Source: Panorpa germanica (taxonomy: Eukaryota > Arthropoda > Insecta > Mecoptera > Panorpidae). Taken from it: a stretch of DNA of 64,000 nt. The translations under genes were made by a program, and so were the position numbers. Shown piece after piece: positions 12,324 through 23,542 of this stretch. Under the pieces are notes generated by a model, which worked only from the letters and a program-made list of their open reading frames with translations, had not been told where the DNA came from and searched no databases. Within the stretch, counting starts at the first letter, position 1; each line of letters opens with the position of its first letter. The stretch covers positions 12,025,782-12,089,781 of the forward strand of contig OY783208.1 in NCBI GenBank assembly GCA_963678705.1, written 5' to 3'.

Positions 12324-13540
12324 TATGTTTATATTCTTATATGTTTGGTACTGAATTTTGTATGGCAGCGCGAAAACGGCTCCAGGGAAGTTTTTGAAAA
12401 TTGCCTATTTCGTAGAGAAAAAAATTCTAAGACTTTTGGCGTCCTCAGATTTTTCCCTGAATTTCCTGGAAACCCGTTATTTTGGAAAAACTGGAAAAAA
12501 AGTGAGCCCTTTTTTGCTGTATTACTTTGAGTTAATAAGAGATAGAAAGTTGAAATTTTGCATCTGTATTAAGATATTCAATGCTGACATTTCTCAGAAA
12601 TTAAAAATTCAAAAATTGAAAAAAGAGGGGTTGAAGAAATTCGGGGGCCCGGTAGGGAACTTTGGAGAAAGTTCATATTCTGGATTCTAGAATAATTAAG
12701 TATATTATTAATAAAAAAAAATTCAAAATTCCAAAATTTTATTTGGGGGCACGGGGGCAGTATTTGCCGAGAGTAAAAATTGTGCCAGAAAGTTGAAATT
12801 TTGTATATAGGCTAATCTTGGTAACTTATTTACGAATCGAAAAAAAAATCCCAAATTTTAAAAAAAAGTTGGTCAAATAACGCATAAATTGAAAATATTT
12901 TTTATTTTGTTAAAAAAATATTTTTTTTTAGTCAATTTATATGTCATGTATATGTGCGCGAGTTTATTTATTATTTCAATTTAAACATAGAATTAAATAT
13001 GAAATGTAATTACGAATTATTTTATTGGTTTCAAATCATACACGCCAAAAAGACTTCGCTTTGCGACGGGGTAAACGTTACTAAAATTTAAATTTTTACA
13101 TGAAGTTCAAGCCACACACAAAAGACACGTCGCTTGCGACGGGGGTAAAAGCCAGTATGTTTATATTCTTATATGTTTGGTACTGAATTTTGTATGGCAG
13201 CGCGAAAACGGCTCCAGGGAAGTTTTTGAAAATTGCCTATTTCGTAGAGAAAAAAATTCTAAGACTTTTGGCGTCCTCAGATTTTTCCCTGAATTTCCTG
13301 GAAACCCGTTATTTTGGAAAAACTGGAAAAAAAGTGAGCCCTTTTTTGCTGTATTACTTTGAGTTAATAAGAGATAGAAAGTTGAAATTTTGCATCTGTA
13401 TTAAGATATTCAATGCTGACATTTCTCAGAAATTAAAAATTCAAAAATTGAAAAAAGAGGGGTTGAAGAAATTCGGGGGCCCGGTAGGGAACTTTGGAGA
13501 AAGTTCATATTCTGGATTCTAGAATAATTAAGTATATTAA
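11796..13540 (+). repeat. Near-perfect 832-bp tandem duplication within the Hel-B array
   Basis: Bases from about 11796 to about 12708 match the bases 832 positions downstream with no difference that I could find by eye. Elsewhere array units differ by several percent. The duplicated unit runs from the middle of one Hel-B to the middle of the next, so it arose by unequal exchange, replication slippage or assembly, not by a separate transposition. Confidence 0.8.
12324..13155 (+). mobile_element. Hel-B array unit 5, tandem duplicate of unit 4
   Basis: From the GGGGGCCCGG block of unit 4 onward it repeats unit 4 exactly at a distance of 832 bp, including the double 3' end and the atypical CCAG. 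Its 110-codon frame at 12358-12690 is identical to the one at 13190-13522, which reflects DNA identity rather than coding constraint. Confidence 0.65.
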
Positions 13541-13924
13541 TAATAAAAATAAAATTCAAAATTCCAAAATTTTATTTGGGGGCACTGGGGCAGTATTTGC
13601 CGAGAGTAAAAATTGTGCTAGAAAGTTGAAATTTTGTATATTGGCTAATCTTGGTAACTTATTTACGAATCGAAAAAAAAAATCCCAAATTTTAAAAAAA
13701 AGTTGGTCAAATAACGCATAAATTGAAAATATTTTTTATTTTGTTAAAAAAAATATATTTTTTTAGTCAATTTATATGTGTCAACAATGCATATGTGCGA
13801 GTTTATTTATTATTTCAATTTAAAAATAGAACAGTTAAATATGAAATTTAATTACGAATTATTTTATTGGATTCAAATGATACACGCCAAAAAGACGTCG
13901 CATTGCGACGAGGGTAAACTTAAG
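13156..13924 (+). mobile_element. Hel-B array unit 6
   Basis: It starts within the duplicated block (TATGTTTATATTC) and departs from it after about 13540. It ends with hairpin CGTCGC-ATT-GCGACG and the CTTAAG variant terminus followed by T. Confidence 0.62.
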
Positions 13925-14712
13925 TATATTATAATGTTCCAAGTGTATATTTATATTCTTATATGTTTATGTGTTTATATGTTTGGTTCGAATTTTGTAT
14001 GGCATCTCGAAAACAACTCCAGGGAAGTTTTTAAAAATTTCCTATTTCGTAGAGAAAAAAATTCTAAGACTTTTGGCGTCCCCGGATTTTTCCCTGAATT
14101 TTCTGGAAACCCGTACTTTTGGAAAAACTGGAAAAAAAGTGATCCCTTTTTTGCTGTATTACTTTTAGTTCGTAAAAGATAGAAAGTTGAAATTTTGCAT
14201 GTGTATTAAGGTATTCAATGCTGACATTTCTCAAAAATTAGAAATTCAAAAAGTGAAAAAGGGAGGGTTAAAGAAATTCGGGGGCCCGGTAGGGAACTTT
14301 GGAGAAAGTTCATATTCTGGATTCTAGAATAATTAAGTATATTATTAATAAAAAAAAAATTCAAAATTTTATTGAGGAGCACGGGGCAGTATTTGCCGAG
14401 AGTAAAAATTGTGATAGAAAGTTGAAATTTTGTATATAGGCTAACCTTGGTAACTTATTTACGAATCGAAAAAAATATCCCAAATTTTGAAAAAAAGTTG
14501 TTCAAATAACACATAAATTCAAAATATTTTTTTTTTTGATATAAAAAATGTATTTTCTTAGTCAGTTTGTATGAAAAATTAATTGTAACTAAATGTAAAA
14601 TCAATATAGGACGAGTTTATTTATTATTTCAATTTAAATAGAATTAAATTTTGACATGAAATTCAAGCCACTCACAAAAAACAGACGTCGCTTGCGACGG
14701 GGTAAGAGCTAG
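13925..14712 (+). mobile_element. Hel-B array unit 7
   Basis: It starts TATATTATAATGTTCC and ends with the perfect CGTCGC-TT-GCGACG hairpin and canonical CTAG at 14709-14712. It resembles unit 3 in its 3' half, including the segment with TTTTGACATGAAATTCAAGCC, so units 3 and 7 belong to the same subfamily. Confidence 0.65.
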
Positions 14713-14748
14713 TATATTATAATGTCCCAGGTGTATATTTATCTACTA
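14713..14748 (+). mobile_element. Hel-B 5' terminal fragment interrupted by Hel-C copy 1
   Basis: It starts TATATTATAATGTCCCAGG and stops after ..ATCTACTA, where the reverse-oriented 3' end of Hel-C copy 1 begins (CTAGCAAACCC on the plus strand). The last base is A, as expected for an A|T Helitron target. Confidence 0.55.
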
Positions 14749-14984
14749 CTAGCAAACCCGGCGAACTCCGTTTCGCTATCAGATGGCTTCCTTTTATGTA
14801 ACATTTCATTTGGTGATTAAAAGATAAAGAAAAAATTTTTTTTTGTTTTATATTTGAAAAGGAAAAATTTTATTTCATTTCACAACAGTAATGAATTCAT
14901 TTCGATTAGTGTTATTTAGTTGAACTTCTCTAAGTAAATGAAAGTGAATCCAAAGTAAATACTAAATCGAAGCGTTATACGTGT

Positions 14985-15226
14985 CCGCAAATTATCCGTT
15001 TCATTGAAGTGATCTTTGGTAAACCACATTTTTTGTTTTTTGGTCTGACGTTAACACAAACAAAGCGGATGGTTTCCCAACTCGTGAACACGCAACGTAT
15101 AACTGCCCATGTGAAAAACAATAATTTTCTAAATTTATCCCGCAAACACTAAGCGATTGGCCTTGCGACTTGTTGTCATTGCGAACGCAAGGCGAACTGG
15201 AAATTGCAATCGTTTGAAGTCAAACG
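14985..15226 (-). pseudogene. Helitron Pif1-type helicase C-terminal remnant (motifs V and VI)
   Basis: Reading the minus strand from about 15226, the frame FPVRLAFAMT is followed, after a small frameshift, by NKSQGQS and then QLYVACSRVG. These match motifs V and VI of the Pif1-like helicase that forms the C-terminal half of Helitron transposases. It is fused directly to the FNQAKLR segment of Rep exon 3, so the whole middle (HUH motif, catalytic tyrosines, Walker A and B) is deleted. Among the three Hel-C copies here, it is the only one with helicase sequence, showing that the parent encoded a Rep-helicase. Confidence 0.7.
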
Positions 15227-15414
15227 GAAACGTAGCTTTGCCTGATTGAATCGGATGAACGCTAAACGTTCGGTCTCGACTTTGACATACATGTCGACAG
15301 CGAATTGCTGGAATAGCCGACGGCACTTTAGAATGATATTCTCCTCATGTGTACGAATCATCATACGATACGCATAGTAATTCATTGCGCTTAGATTTTT
15401 ATTCGTTGATACGC

Positions 15415-15495
15415 CTGAAAATGCAAAATTAAATGAATTGTTAATGGAAACCAATAATAGCAATAATAGCAATAATTAGTGTGTGAATATTGTAC
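15415..15495 (-). other. Intron 2 of the Hel-C Rep gene (copy 1)
   Basis: 81-bp intron on the minus strand with GTACAAT donor and TTTTCAG acceptor. It has the same length and position as those at 19651-19731 and 61194-61274. Without splicing the frame is closed by a stop just after the donor. Confidence 0.7.
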
Positions 15496-15990
15496 CTGTA
15501 ATTGGATCGACCATCTTCAACGTGATGTCGTATTCGTCTTGCCCTTGCCAATAAATGATTGGATATTGTAACGCATCGTACAAACGATGTGTCTCGTTTA
15601 CACGATGCATGATATTGCTTCTTCGCTGAACGACAATGTCTCGCGATTTAGTTGGATCGCCAACAATAATTGCAGTAACATCATTAACGGTGGGTGCATT
15701 GAATCTTCGCACATGTTCACCTGTTGGGGTACAATCCGCTCTTATGACAAATTTGTGCGTATCCGATGGCATTCGTTCCAATGCTGTTTTTAACATATTA
15801 ACCACAGCATTATTAGCGTGAAAAAATGCTTGCAACTGTTCAATAATTCGTCTCTTTAACTGTTGTGTTCCCTGTATATTGCACTGCACATTCAGCTGAT
15901 CCACTATCGACGAAATGAAATATATTTGCAGAAATTGATGCGGTTCATCTGGTGTTGGCACCATTGAACCATGCAAATGATATATTTGTC
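15496..15990 (-). pseudogene. Hel-C Rep exon 2, copy 1
   Basis: Encodes the segment beginning IQGQIYHLHGSMVPTPDEPH, the N-terminal Helitron-like domain that precedes the Rep nuclease. The exon is open and close in sequence to exon 2 of copies 2 and 3. It belongs to a deleted element, because exon 3 jumps straight to the helicase tail, so no functional product is expected. Confidence 0.65.
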
Positions 15991-17643
15991 CATGTATCTG
16001 TAATTGCAAACAATCATTTGTTGGAGAATACGTAACTTCTCATCGTGTGATGGTGTAGTGTGTGGTGTATATGTAGTTGTTATGTGTTGCAATTTATTGT
16101 GATGGTGTGAGTGATTGGTTATGTGTGTTGTATCTTTTACCTTGCAAGTCGGCATGAGGCCTTCTCGAATGATATTAGCTCCAAAGGAAGTCATGCGAAA
16201 GCAGTTATTGTATTCAAGGATGTGTTGAAGAAAATGGCTGGAATCGGGATCACTTCCATCGAACAATGGTTTCAGTGGATGTGGTGGTGTAAGTAATAAA
16301 TCCAGTTTGACTTTTTCACTTGCGCAGCACAATCCAGCCGTTTCTCTTTTGAACTTTAACGCATTGCAATATCGGCATATAGTCGTCGCTGGTCCAATAT
16401 CTAAATTTTCATCATCACTGTAGTTCGCAGTGGGATCATATTAGAATGCCAAGCCATTGTATGATGCCAATGATCTTCGTGTGCTCACGCGTTGTCTCAA
16501 TCGGGCATTTTCTCTTATTATATTTTGTCTTTCTTCGCTAAAGTTCTGTGACTACACTTGTTGCTGGCTTGCATGTCTTGTGCAGCGGCCGATGTTCGCA
16601 CGTCATCTTCTAGACATTTTCGACTATGGACAGAGTGGTAACTGTAACCTGAAATGCACGATCCACATAATTTACACAGTTCAACTTACCACCTTAAAGA
16701 CAAATGCCTGCTGTTGAAATTGAATAAAAATTTGCACAATACACGTGATTGATTTGATGGTTTCCAATTGAAATGTTAGGAAACGAATAACTTATTTTTT
16801 TAACTTTTTTTCACAATTTTACAGTGAACACAATACCGGTTTGTCACATGAAATTAACTGAGCAGAGAACAATGAGTAGCTGTCAAACAATGTATCACGC
16901 ACCGGCGCCATCTACTTAAAATATTGGTTTGTAGTACATGCTATCTATCAGAGATGGCGCTGTATGTGAAAAAAGATTTTCCCGCTTTTCTGTTTAAATT
17001 TTCCCGGAATTTTCTTTGCAATGCAAAACCGTGGAAATCGGTTCGTGCGTTCTGGAGTTATAACGTTAGGAAGGAAAACCCGACTTATTTTTATATCTAC
17101 TATATAAAAATAAGTCGGGTTTTCCTTCCTGACGCTATAACTCTAGAACGCACGAACCGATTTCCACGGTTTTGCATTCGTTGGAATGGTCTCGGGCTCC
17201 GTGAGGTTTATAGCAAAGAAAATTCAGGAATTCAGGAAAAATTTCAACAGAAAAGCGGGAAAATCTTTTTTCACATACAGCGCCTACTCTGATACATAGC
17301 ATATATACATACCAATATTTTAAGTAGACCGGTGTTTTAAGTAGTAGGCGCCAGTGCGTGATACATTGTTTGACAGCTACTTATTATTCTCTGCTCAGTT
17401 GATTAATTTCATGTGACAAACCGGTATTGTGTTCATTGTGAAATTGTGAAAAAAAAGTTAAAAAAATAAGTTATTCATTTCCTAACATTTAAATTGGAAA
17501 TCATCAAATCAATCACGTATATTGTGCAAATTTTTATTCAATTTCAACAGCAGGCATTTGTCTTTAAGGTGGTAAGTTGAACTGTGTAAATTGTGTGGAT
17601 CGTGCATTTAAGGTTACATTCACCACTCTGTCCATAGTCCAAA

Positions 17644-18003
17644 ATGCCTAGAGGACGACGTGCGAACATCGGCCGCCGCGCAAGACATGCAAGCCAGCAA
17701 CAAGTGTATTCACAGAACTTAAGCGAAGAAAGACAATATATAATAACAGAAAATGCCCGATTAAGACAACGCGTGAGCACACGAAGATCTTTGGCATCAT
17801 ACAATCGCTTGGCATTCCAATATGATCCTACTGCGAACTACAGTGATGATGAAAATTTAGATATTGGACCAACGACGACTATATGCCGATATTGCAATGC
17901 GTTAAAGTTCAAAAGAGAAACGGCTGGATTGTGCTGCGCAAGTGGAAAAGTCAAACTGGATCCATTACTTACACCACCACAGCCACTGAAACCATTGTTC
18001 TAA
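17644..18003 (+). pseudogene. Hel-C Rep exon 1 (first piece), N-terminal domain
   Basis: Starts MPRGRRANIGRRARHASQQQ and includes a putative zinc-binding CRYC..CC cluster around residues 83-99. It stops at 18001-18003 where copy 3 has TAT and this copy TAA, so a single base change cuts the frame. About 60 bp later the sequence jumps to the HUH region, which removes exon 2 and most of exon 3. Confidence 0.65.
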
Positions 18004-18080
18004 GGAAGTGATCCCGATTCCAGCCATTTTCTTTAACACATCCTTGAATACAATAACTGCTTTCGCAATATAACTGCTCG

Positions 18081-18740
18081 GTGGAATGGCAGAAGCGTGG
18101 ACTACCGCATGCTCATATCCTAATTTGGTTGCTGAACAAATTATATTCAAATGAAGTGGATGACATCATATCAGCTGAAATTCCTGATCCAGTCACTGAT
18201 CCCTATCTACACGACATTGTGACGACACAGATGGTGCATGGACCGTGCGGTGCATTAAATTTATTATCGCCTTGCATGGCTGATGGAAAGTGCACAAAAC
18301 GATATCCGCGACCGTTAGTTGCTGAAACAGTCACAGGGAACGATGGATATCCAGTTTATCGTCGGCGTTCAAAAGAAGATAATGATCGAACTATCAAAGT
18401 TAAAGTTAAAAATCAAGAGATTGATATCAGAAAAAAATAAATTGTACCATATTGCCCGCTGCTATAACGAATTTTCAAAACACATGCAAACGTTGAGAGT
18501 TGTCATTCGGCCAAATCCATCAAATATTTGTGCAAGTACGTCACAAAAGGCAGCGACATGGCTGTGTTTGGTATTGCGTCGGAAAATGCGAATGACGAAA
18601 TCAGCAACTTCCAAATGGGCAGATACGTCAGTACTAATGAAGCACTGTGGCGATTATTGTCATTTCAAATTCATGAAAGATATCCCACAGTTGTACATTT
18701 AGCAGTGCATTTGGAAAATGGCCAAAGAGTTTACTTCACA
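18081..18740 (+). pseudogene. Hel-C Rep, HUH to tyrosine region (first, deleted piece)
   Basis: Carries WQKRGLPHAHILIWL (the HUH motif as HAH) and further on CKYVTKGSD with the conserved tyrosine of the Helitron Rep nuclease. The frame is broken near 18440 and by TAA where copy 3 reads TCA. It is nearly identical to 20265-20925, so this is an internal tandem duplication within one Helitron. Confidence 0.65.
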
Positions 18741-19002
18741 TATTGGACCAGCGACGACTATATGCCAATATTGCAATGCGTTAAAGTTCAAAAGAGAAAC
18801 GGCTGGATTGTGCTGCGCAAGTGGAAAAGTCAAACTGGATCCATTACTTACACCACCACAGCCACTGAAACCATTGTTCTATGGAAGTGATCCCGATTCC
18901 AGCCATTTTCTTCAACACATCCTTGAATACAATAACTGCTTTCGCATGACTTCCTTTGGAGCTAATATCATTCGAGAAGGCGGCTTCATGCCGACTTGCA
19001 AG

Positions 19003-19148
19003 GTAAAAGATACAACACAAATAACCAATCACTCACACCAACACAATGAATTGCAACACATAATAACTACATATACACCACATACTACACCATCACACGA
19101 TCAGAAGTTACACCGTATTCTTCAACAAATGATTGTTTGCAATTACAG
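19003..19148 (+). other. Intron 1 of the Hel-C Rep gene (copy 2)
   Basis: 146-bp intron, donor AAG|GTAAAAG and acceptor AATTACAG, joining ..PTCK to IQGQIYH in frame. The same intron of the same length is at 61777-61922 in copy 3. Unspliced transcripts would terminate or shift frame inside it. Confidence 0.7.
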
Positions 19149-19650
19149 ATACAAGGACAAATATATCATTTGCATGGTTCAATGGTGCCAACACCAGATG
19201 AACCGCATCAATTTCTGCAAATATATTTCATTTCGTCGATGGTGGATTAGCTGAATGTGCGGTACAATATACAGGGAACACAACAGTTAAAGAGACGAAT
19301 TATTGAACAGTTGCAAGCATTTTTTCACGCTAATAATGCTGTGGTTAATATGTTCAAAACAGCATTGGAACGAATGCCATCGGATACGCACAAATTTGTC
19401 ATAAGAGCGGATTGTACCCCAACAGGTGAACATGTGCGAAGATTCAATGCACCCACCGTTAATGATGTTGCTGCAATTATTGTTGGCGATCCAACTAAAT
19501 CGCGAGACATTGTCGTTCAGCGAAGAAGCAATATCATGCATCGTGTAAACGAGACACATCGTTTGTACGATGCGGTACAATATCCAATCATTTATTGGCA
19601 AGGGCAAGACGGATACGACATCACGTTGAAGATGGTCGATCTAATTACTG

Positions 19651-19731
19651 GTACAATATTCACACACTAATTATTGCTATTATTGCTATTATTGGTTTCC
19701 ATTAACAATTCATTTAATTTTGCATTTTCAG
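19651..19731 (+). other. Intron 2 of the Hel-C Rep gene (copy 2)
   Basis: 81-bp intron, donor ACTG|GTACAAT and acceptor TTTTCAG|GTGTATC, joining LIT to GVSTNKN in frame. It contains an imperfect TTATTGCTA repeat. Confidence 0.72.
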
Positions 19732-21833
19732 GTGTATCAACGAATAAAAATCTAAGCGCAATGAATTACTATGCGTATCGTATAATGATTCGTACACATG
19801 AGGAGAATGTCATTCTGAAGTGCCGTCGGCTATTCCAGCAATTCGCTGTCGACATGTATGTCAAAGTCGAGACCGAACGTTTAGCGTTCATCCGATTCAA
19901 TCAGGCAAAGCTACGATCTGAGGACTATATACACTTTCGTGATGCTATTCATTCAGATGGTGATGTTCAGAATATTGGACGTCTGACGATTCTCCCATCA
20001 TCTTACATCGGAAGCCCACGACACATGCACGAATACGCTCAAGACGCTATAACGTACGTGCGAAATTATGGAACTCCGGATATATTTATTACGTTCACAT
20101 GCAATCCGAAGTGGACGGAAATTGAACGTGAGTTGGAACCGGGCCAAAAACCGCAAGATCGCCATGACATAATCGCCAGAGTATTTCAGCAAAAACTCAA
20201 GGTTATGATGGATGTGCTTACTAAGTATCGAGTTTTTGGTGACACACGTTGTTATATGTACTCGGTGGAATGGCAGAAGCGTGGACTACCGCATGCTCAT
20301 ATCCTAATTTGGTTGATGAACAAATTATATTCAAATGAAGTGGATGACATCATATCAGCTGAAATTCCTGATCCAGTCACTGATCCCTATCTACACGACA
20401 TTGTGACGACACAGATGGTGCATGGACCGTGCGGTGCATTAAGTCCATTATCGCCTTGCATGGCTGATGGAAAGTGCACAAAACGATATCCGCGACGTTA
20501 GTTGCTGAAACAGTCACAGGGAACGATGGATATCCAGTTTATCGTCGGCGTTCAAAAGAAGATAATGATCGAACTATCAAAGTTAAAGTTAAAAATCAAG
20601 AGATTGATATCGGAAATGAATTCATTGTACCATATTGCCCGCTGCTATAACGAATTTTCAAAACACATGCAAACGTTGAGAGTTGTCATTCGGCCAAATC
20701 AATCAAATATTTGTGCAAGTACGTCACAAAAGGCAGCGACATGGCTGTGTTTGGTATTGCGTCGGAAAATGCGAATGACGAAATCAGCAACTTCCAAATG
20801 GGCAGATACGTCAGTACTAATGAAGCACTGTGGCGATTATTGTCATTTCAAATTCATGAAAGATATCCCACAGTTGTACATTTAGCAGTGCATTTGGAAA
20901 ATGGCCAAAGAGTTTACTTCACTGAGGCTAATGCGGCACAACGAGCTGAGAGACCACCATCGACAACATTGACTAGCTTCTTTGCAATGTGTGAAGCAGA
21001 TCCATTCGCAGCGACGCTGATGTACGTTGAAATGCCCAAGTATTACACTTGGAATCAATCAACAAAGAAATTCCAACGTCGCAAACAAGGAACCCCAGTT
21101 CCAGATTGGCCACAGGTGTTTTCCACTGATGCACTAGGTCGCATGTATAAAAATGATGAATGTTTTTATTTGCGACTGCTGTTGGTAAATGTACGTGGAC
21201 CAAAATCATTTGCGCATTTGAAAACTGTGAATGGCCACCAATGCCAAACATATCGAGAAGCATGTCAACTATTGGGTTTGCTGGATAACGATTCTCATTG
21301 GGATTTAACACTTGCGGATTCAGTTGTTTCATCAAATGCGTACCAAATACGAACGCTGTTCGCAATTATCATCACCACATGTTTTCCTTCACAACCAATT
21401 CAGTTATGGAACAAATACAAAGACGACATATGTGAAGATATCTTGCATCGCTTGCGCATTCAAACGAATAATCCTGACATCCAAATTACCGATGAAATCT
21501 ACAATGAAGGATTGATTCTGATTGAGGATCAATGCTTGACTATTGCAAACAAGCTACTGATTGAAGTAGGAATGATTGCGCCAAATCGATCGATGCACGA
21601 TGCATTCAACCAAGAATTAAATCGAGAGCTGCAATACAATGTTGATACATTGCAGGAATTCGTTCGAAATAATGTGCCGTTGCTGAATGAACAGCAAAAA
21701 CAAGTATACGAAACATTAATGCAAGCGGTGAAGCATAAAACAAGAAAAAAAAATTTCTTCATATTTTAATCACCAAACGAAATGTTACATAAAACGGAGC
21801 CATCTGATGGCGAAACGGAGTTCGCCGGGTTTG

Positions 21834-21837
<4 letters not shown>

Positions 21838-21909
<72 letters not shown>

Positions 21910-21915
21910 AATATC
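21838..21915. repeat. TA microsatellite at the Hel-C copy 2 3' flank
   Basis: About 65 bp of almost pure TA followed by ATAAATATC. The TA run plus ATAAATATC matches the TA-rich stretch behind the 5' leader of Hel-A in reverse orientation, so this is the left half of a Hel-A 5' region split by the BEL/Pao insertion. Confidence 0.65.
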
Positions 21916-22212
21916 TGTACGAAATAAAACCATGCGAGTAAAATGGAATGAATATTTTATTTAAATATTCAAACTTAAATTAAATTACACTTTTCTTAAA
22001 TAACTTTAATAATTTTCTTATTGTACAAAATGGTGGTGAATCGTGGCACTGCCAGTGTAAAGAACAGAATACGACTGACTGCATTGCCATATGCCTGTGG
22101 CATACACACCAATGCTTATAATGTTGCCCTGAGTGTAACTTCTACCAGAGACAACAATACATTACAATATTGAAATGTCACCAGAGACATATCTTATGTT
22201 CTGTACTGAACA
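21916..22212 (-). repeat. BEL/Pao 3' LTR
   Basis: 297 bp, starting TGTACGAAATAAAACC and ending CTGTACTGAACA on the plus strand. Nearly identical to the partner LTR; I see only scattered differences in an A/T run near 22010, suggesting recent insertion. Confidence 0.85.
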
Positions 22213-22450
22213 TAAATTGCGGGACCAGGAAAAATAGATGAGCTCACAACCAATTTCAAATTATACAATATTACATAAAAATATTATAAACAAAATTACA
22301 TAAAAATAATATAAACTTCTTAATTCTATGGTAGTCTACATAATTTTGTGAAAATAATATAAAACAAAATAATAACTATCCTAAATATAACAGAAACCGT
22401 AATTATCATTATAGCATACAATATCATCAACATAATGGACACAACAATCA

Positions 22451-23542
22451 TCAAATAGTTACAATAATAGTAACTAGCCAAAAATGTTTCAGTTTAATGA
22501 TGTTAGAAAATTCTTTAAACAAATCTAACAGTAAAGGTGCTTGTTCTACTTCAATGTTGCAAGCATTACAGTTAATATCTTTACCTTCTGATGGAAGTAT
22601 TGTATTTAAATCATAATAACGATCATGCTTAAAGTCACAATCGAATAAATATTGAGGACCGTTCCACCAAAGATCCTGATTCTTTAAATATTGTGGTTCA
22701 ATACCACGAGAAATTAAATCAGCTGGGTTATCACCTGACTTTACATTGTACCATGAAATTTTATCTGTAAGTTGTTTTATTTGCTTTACTCTGTGCTGCT
22801 CTAGTTGGGGTATTGTAAGTACCTTACTTAATGGAGCCACACTAGACTTGGGGCAAATTAAATTTGTTTTTATCTTGCCATTTGTGTTAGGACACTTAAA
22901 GGTAAATGTGTCCAAAATAATATTGTGTTTCAAACCTAATGTCTTAATAATGGTTGATTTGTTTAATAATGTTTTATAGACCTCCAATAGTGAAGGATTC
23001 CGTTTAAATCTTTTTTCTAACACATAAAATCTTTGCAGGGCGACTGAGAAAGAATCCCCCAATTCTAGTTTATTTACTGGGCTGACTAATGGCAAATCAA
23101 CAGTAAAAGTATTATTTTTAAGTACTACTGAATTTTGAAAAATATGTTCAGCCTTTAAATATTCCTCAGAAAACTTATCTGTTTCCTCTGGGACTTTCTC
23201 AGTCGTCCAAGATTGTTCCATAACATTTTCAAGGTTTGTATGGTCACAAATAGCAAAATTAGATACAATATTATTATATGAATACTTATTTTGATTATGC
23301 AATTTACTTGCAACCACATTTCCAAATATGTTTTGTTGATCAATAAATTTTTCTTTATAATTTTTGTCATGTGACATATTTTTATAAGGTGAACTATCCT
23401 CAAGTGCAATTGCACGTTTTTCTAAAAAGGAAATAAATTCTGCCATAGTAGGCAGTTTCTCTAAATTTCTTTCCATGTGGAAAGTGCGGTTAGTAAATAT
23501 ATCTAACTTCCTGCTTAAGATTGAGATTAAAGCATATCCCAT
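22451..23542 (-). pseudogene. BEL/Pao gag end fused to pol fragments
   Basis: Single 363-codon frame assembled from separate pieces of a Pao-type polyprotein. It starts with the end of gag (ALISILSRKLD, then TMAEFISFLEKRA). It continues with reverse-transcriptase N-terminal sequence (DLPLVSPVNKLELGDSFSVA), then SKVLTIPQLEQHRV of the RNase H region and NPADLISRGIEP before integrase. The order is that of BEL/Pao, but the YVDD catalytic region, RNase H active site and integrase are gone. The frame staying open through several deletions is notable, but no enzymatic activity is expected. It overlaps the gag frame by 16 bp. Confidence 0.75.

Larger units (their letters stand above)
14749..17095 (-). 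mobile_element. Hel-C copy 1, deleted Helitron keeping a helicase C-terminus
   Basis: Minus-strand Helitron with Rep gene remnants. Its 3' end (plus-strand start CTAG 14749-14752) carries a hairpin of the GGCGAA/TTCGCC type with one base change. It keeps the N-terminal Rep exon (degraded), exon 2 (about 15496-15990), the 81-bp intron 15415-15495 and the start of exon 3, then jumps at about 15226 into the end of a Pif1-type helicase domain. The 5' end abuts Hel-C copy 2 head-to-head at 17095/17096, giving a long inverted repeat. It cannot encode a working transposase. Confidence 0.75.
18745..21769 (+). pseudogene. Hel-C Rep gene (second piece), HUH endonuclease without helicase
   Basis: Rolling-circle transposase remnant with three exons: 18745-19002, 19149-19650 and 19732-21769. 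Visible Rep motifs are FITFTCNPKW, LPHAHIL (HUH) and CKYVTKGSD (catalytic tyrosine). It is dead: TAG replaces CAG at about 19251 in exon 2, one base is lost near 20496, and TAA replaces TCA near 20648. After NEQQKQVYETLMQAV, the lead-in to a Pif1 helicase, the frame ends in a short lysine-rich tail 65 bp before the 3' terminus, so Walker A and all later helicase motifs are absent. Confidence 0.72.
17096..21837 (+). mobile_element. Hel-C copy 2, rearranged Rep-encoding Helitron (4.7 kb)
   Basis: It starts TCTACTATATAAAAATAAGTC at 17096 and ends with hairpin GGCGAA..TTCGCC and CTAA at 21834-21837, followed by T. Inside, the gene is present in two overlapping pieces. The first (17644-18740) jumps from the N-terminal exon straight to the HUH region. 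At about 18740 the sequence returns to the N-terminal exon and runs through a second Rep copy. Both pieces carry stops and frameshifts. The last coding part ends just before the helicase Walker A motif, as in copy 3. Confidence 0.78.

Noticed and set aside
12358..13522. Identical 110-codon frames at 12358 and 13190
   Set aside because: Identity comes from the 832-bp tandem duplication in a non-coding Helitron array; other array units have different frames there.
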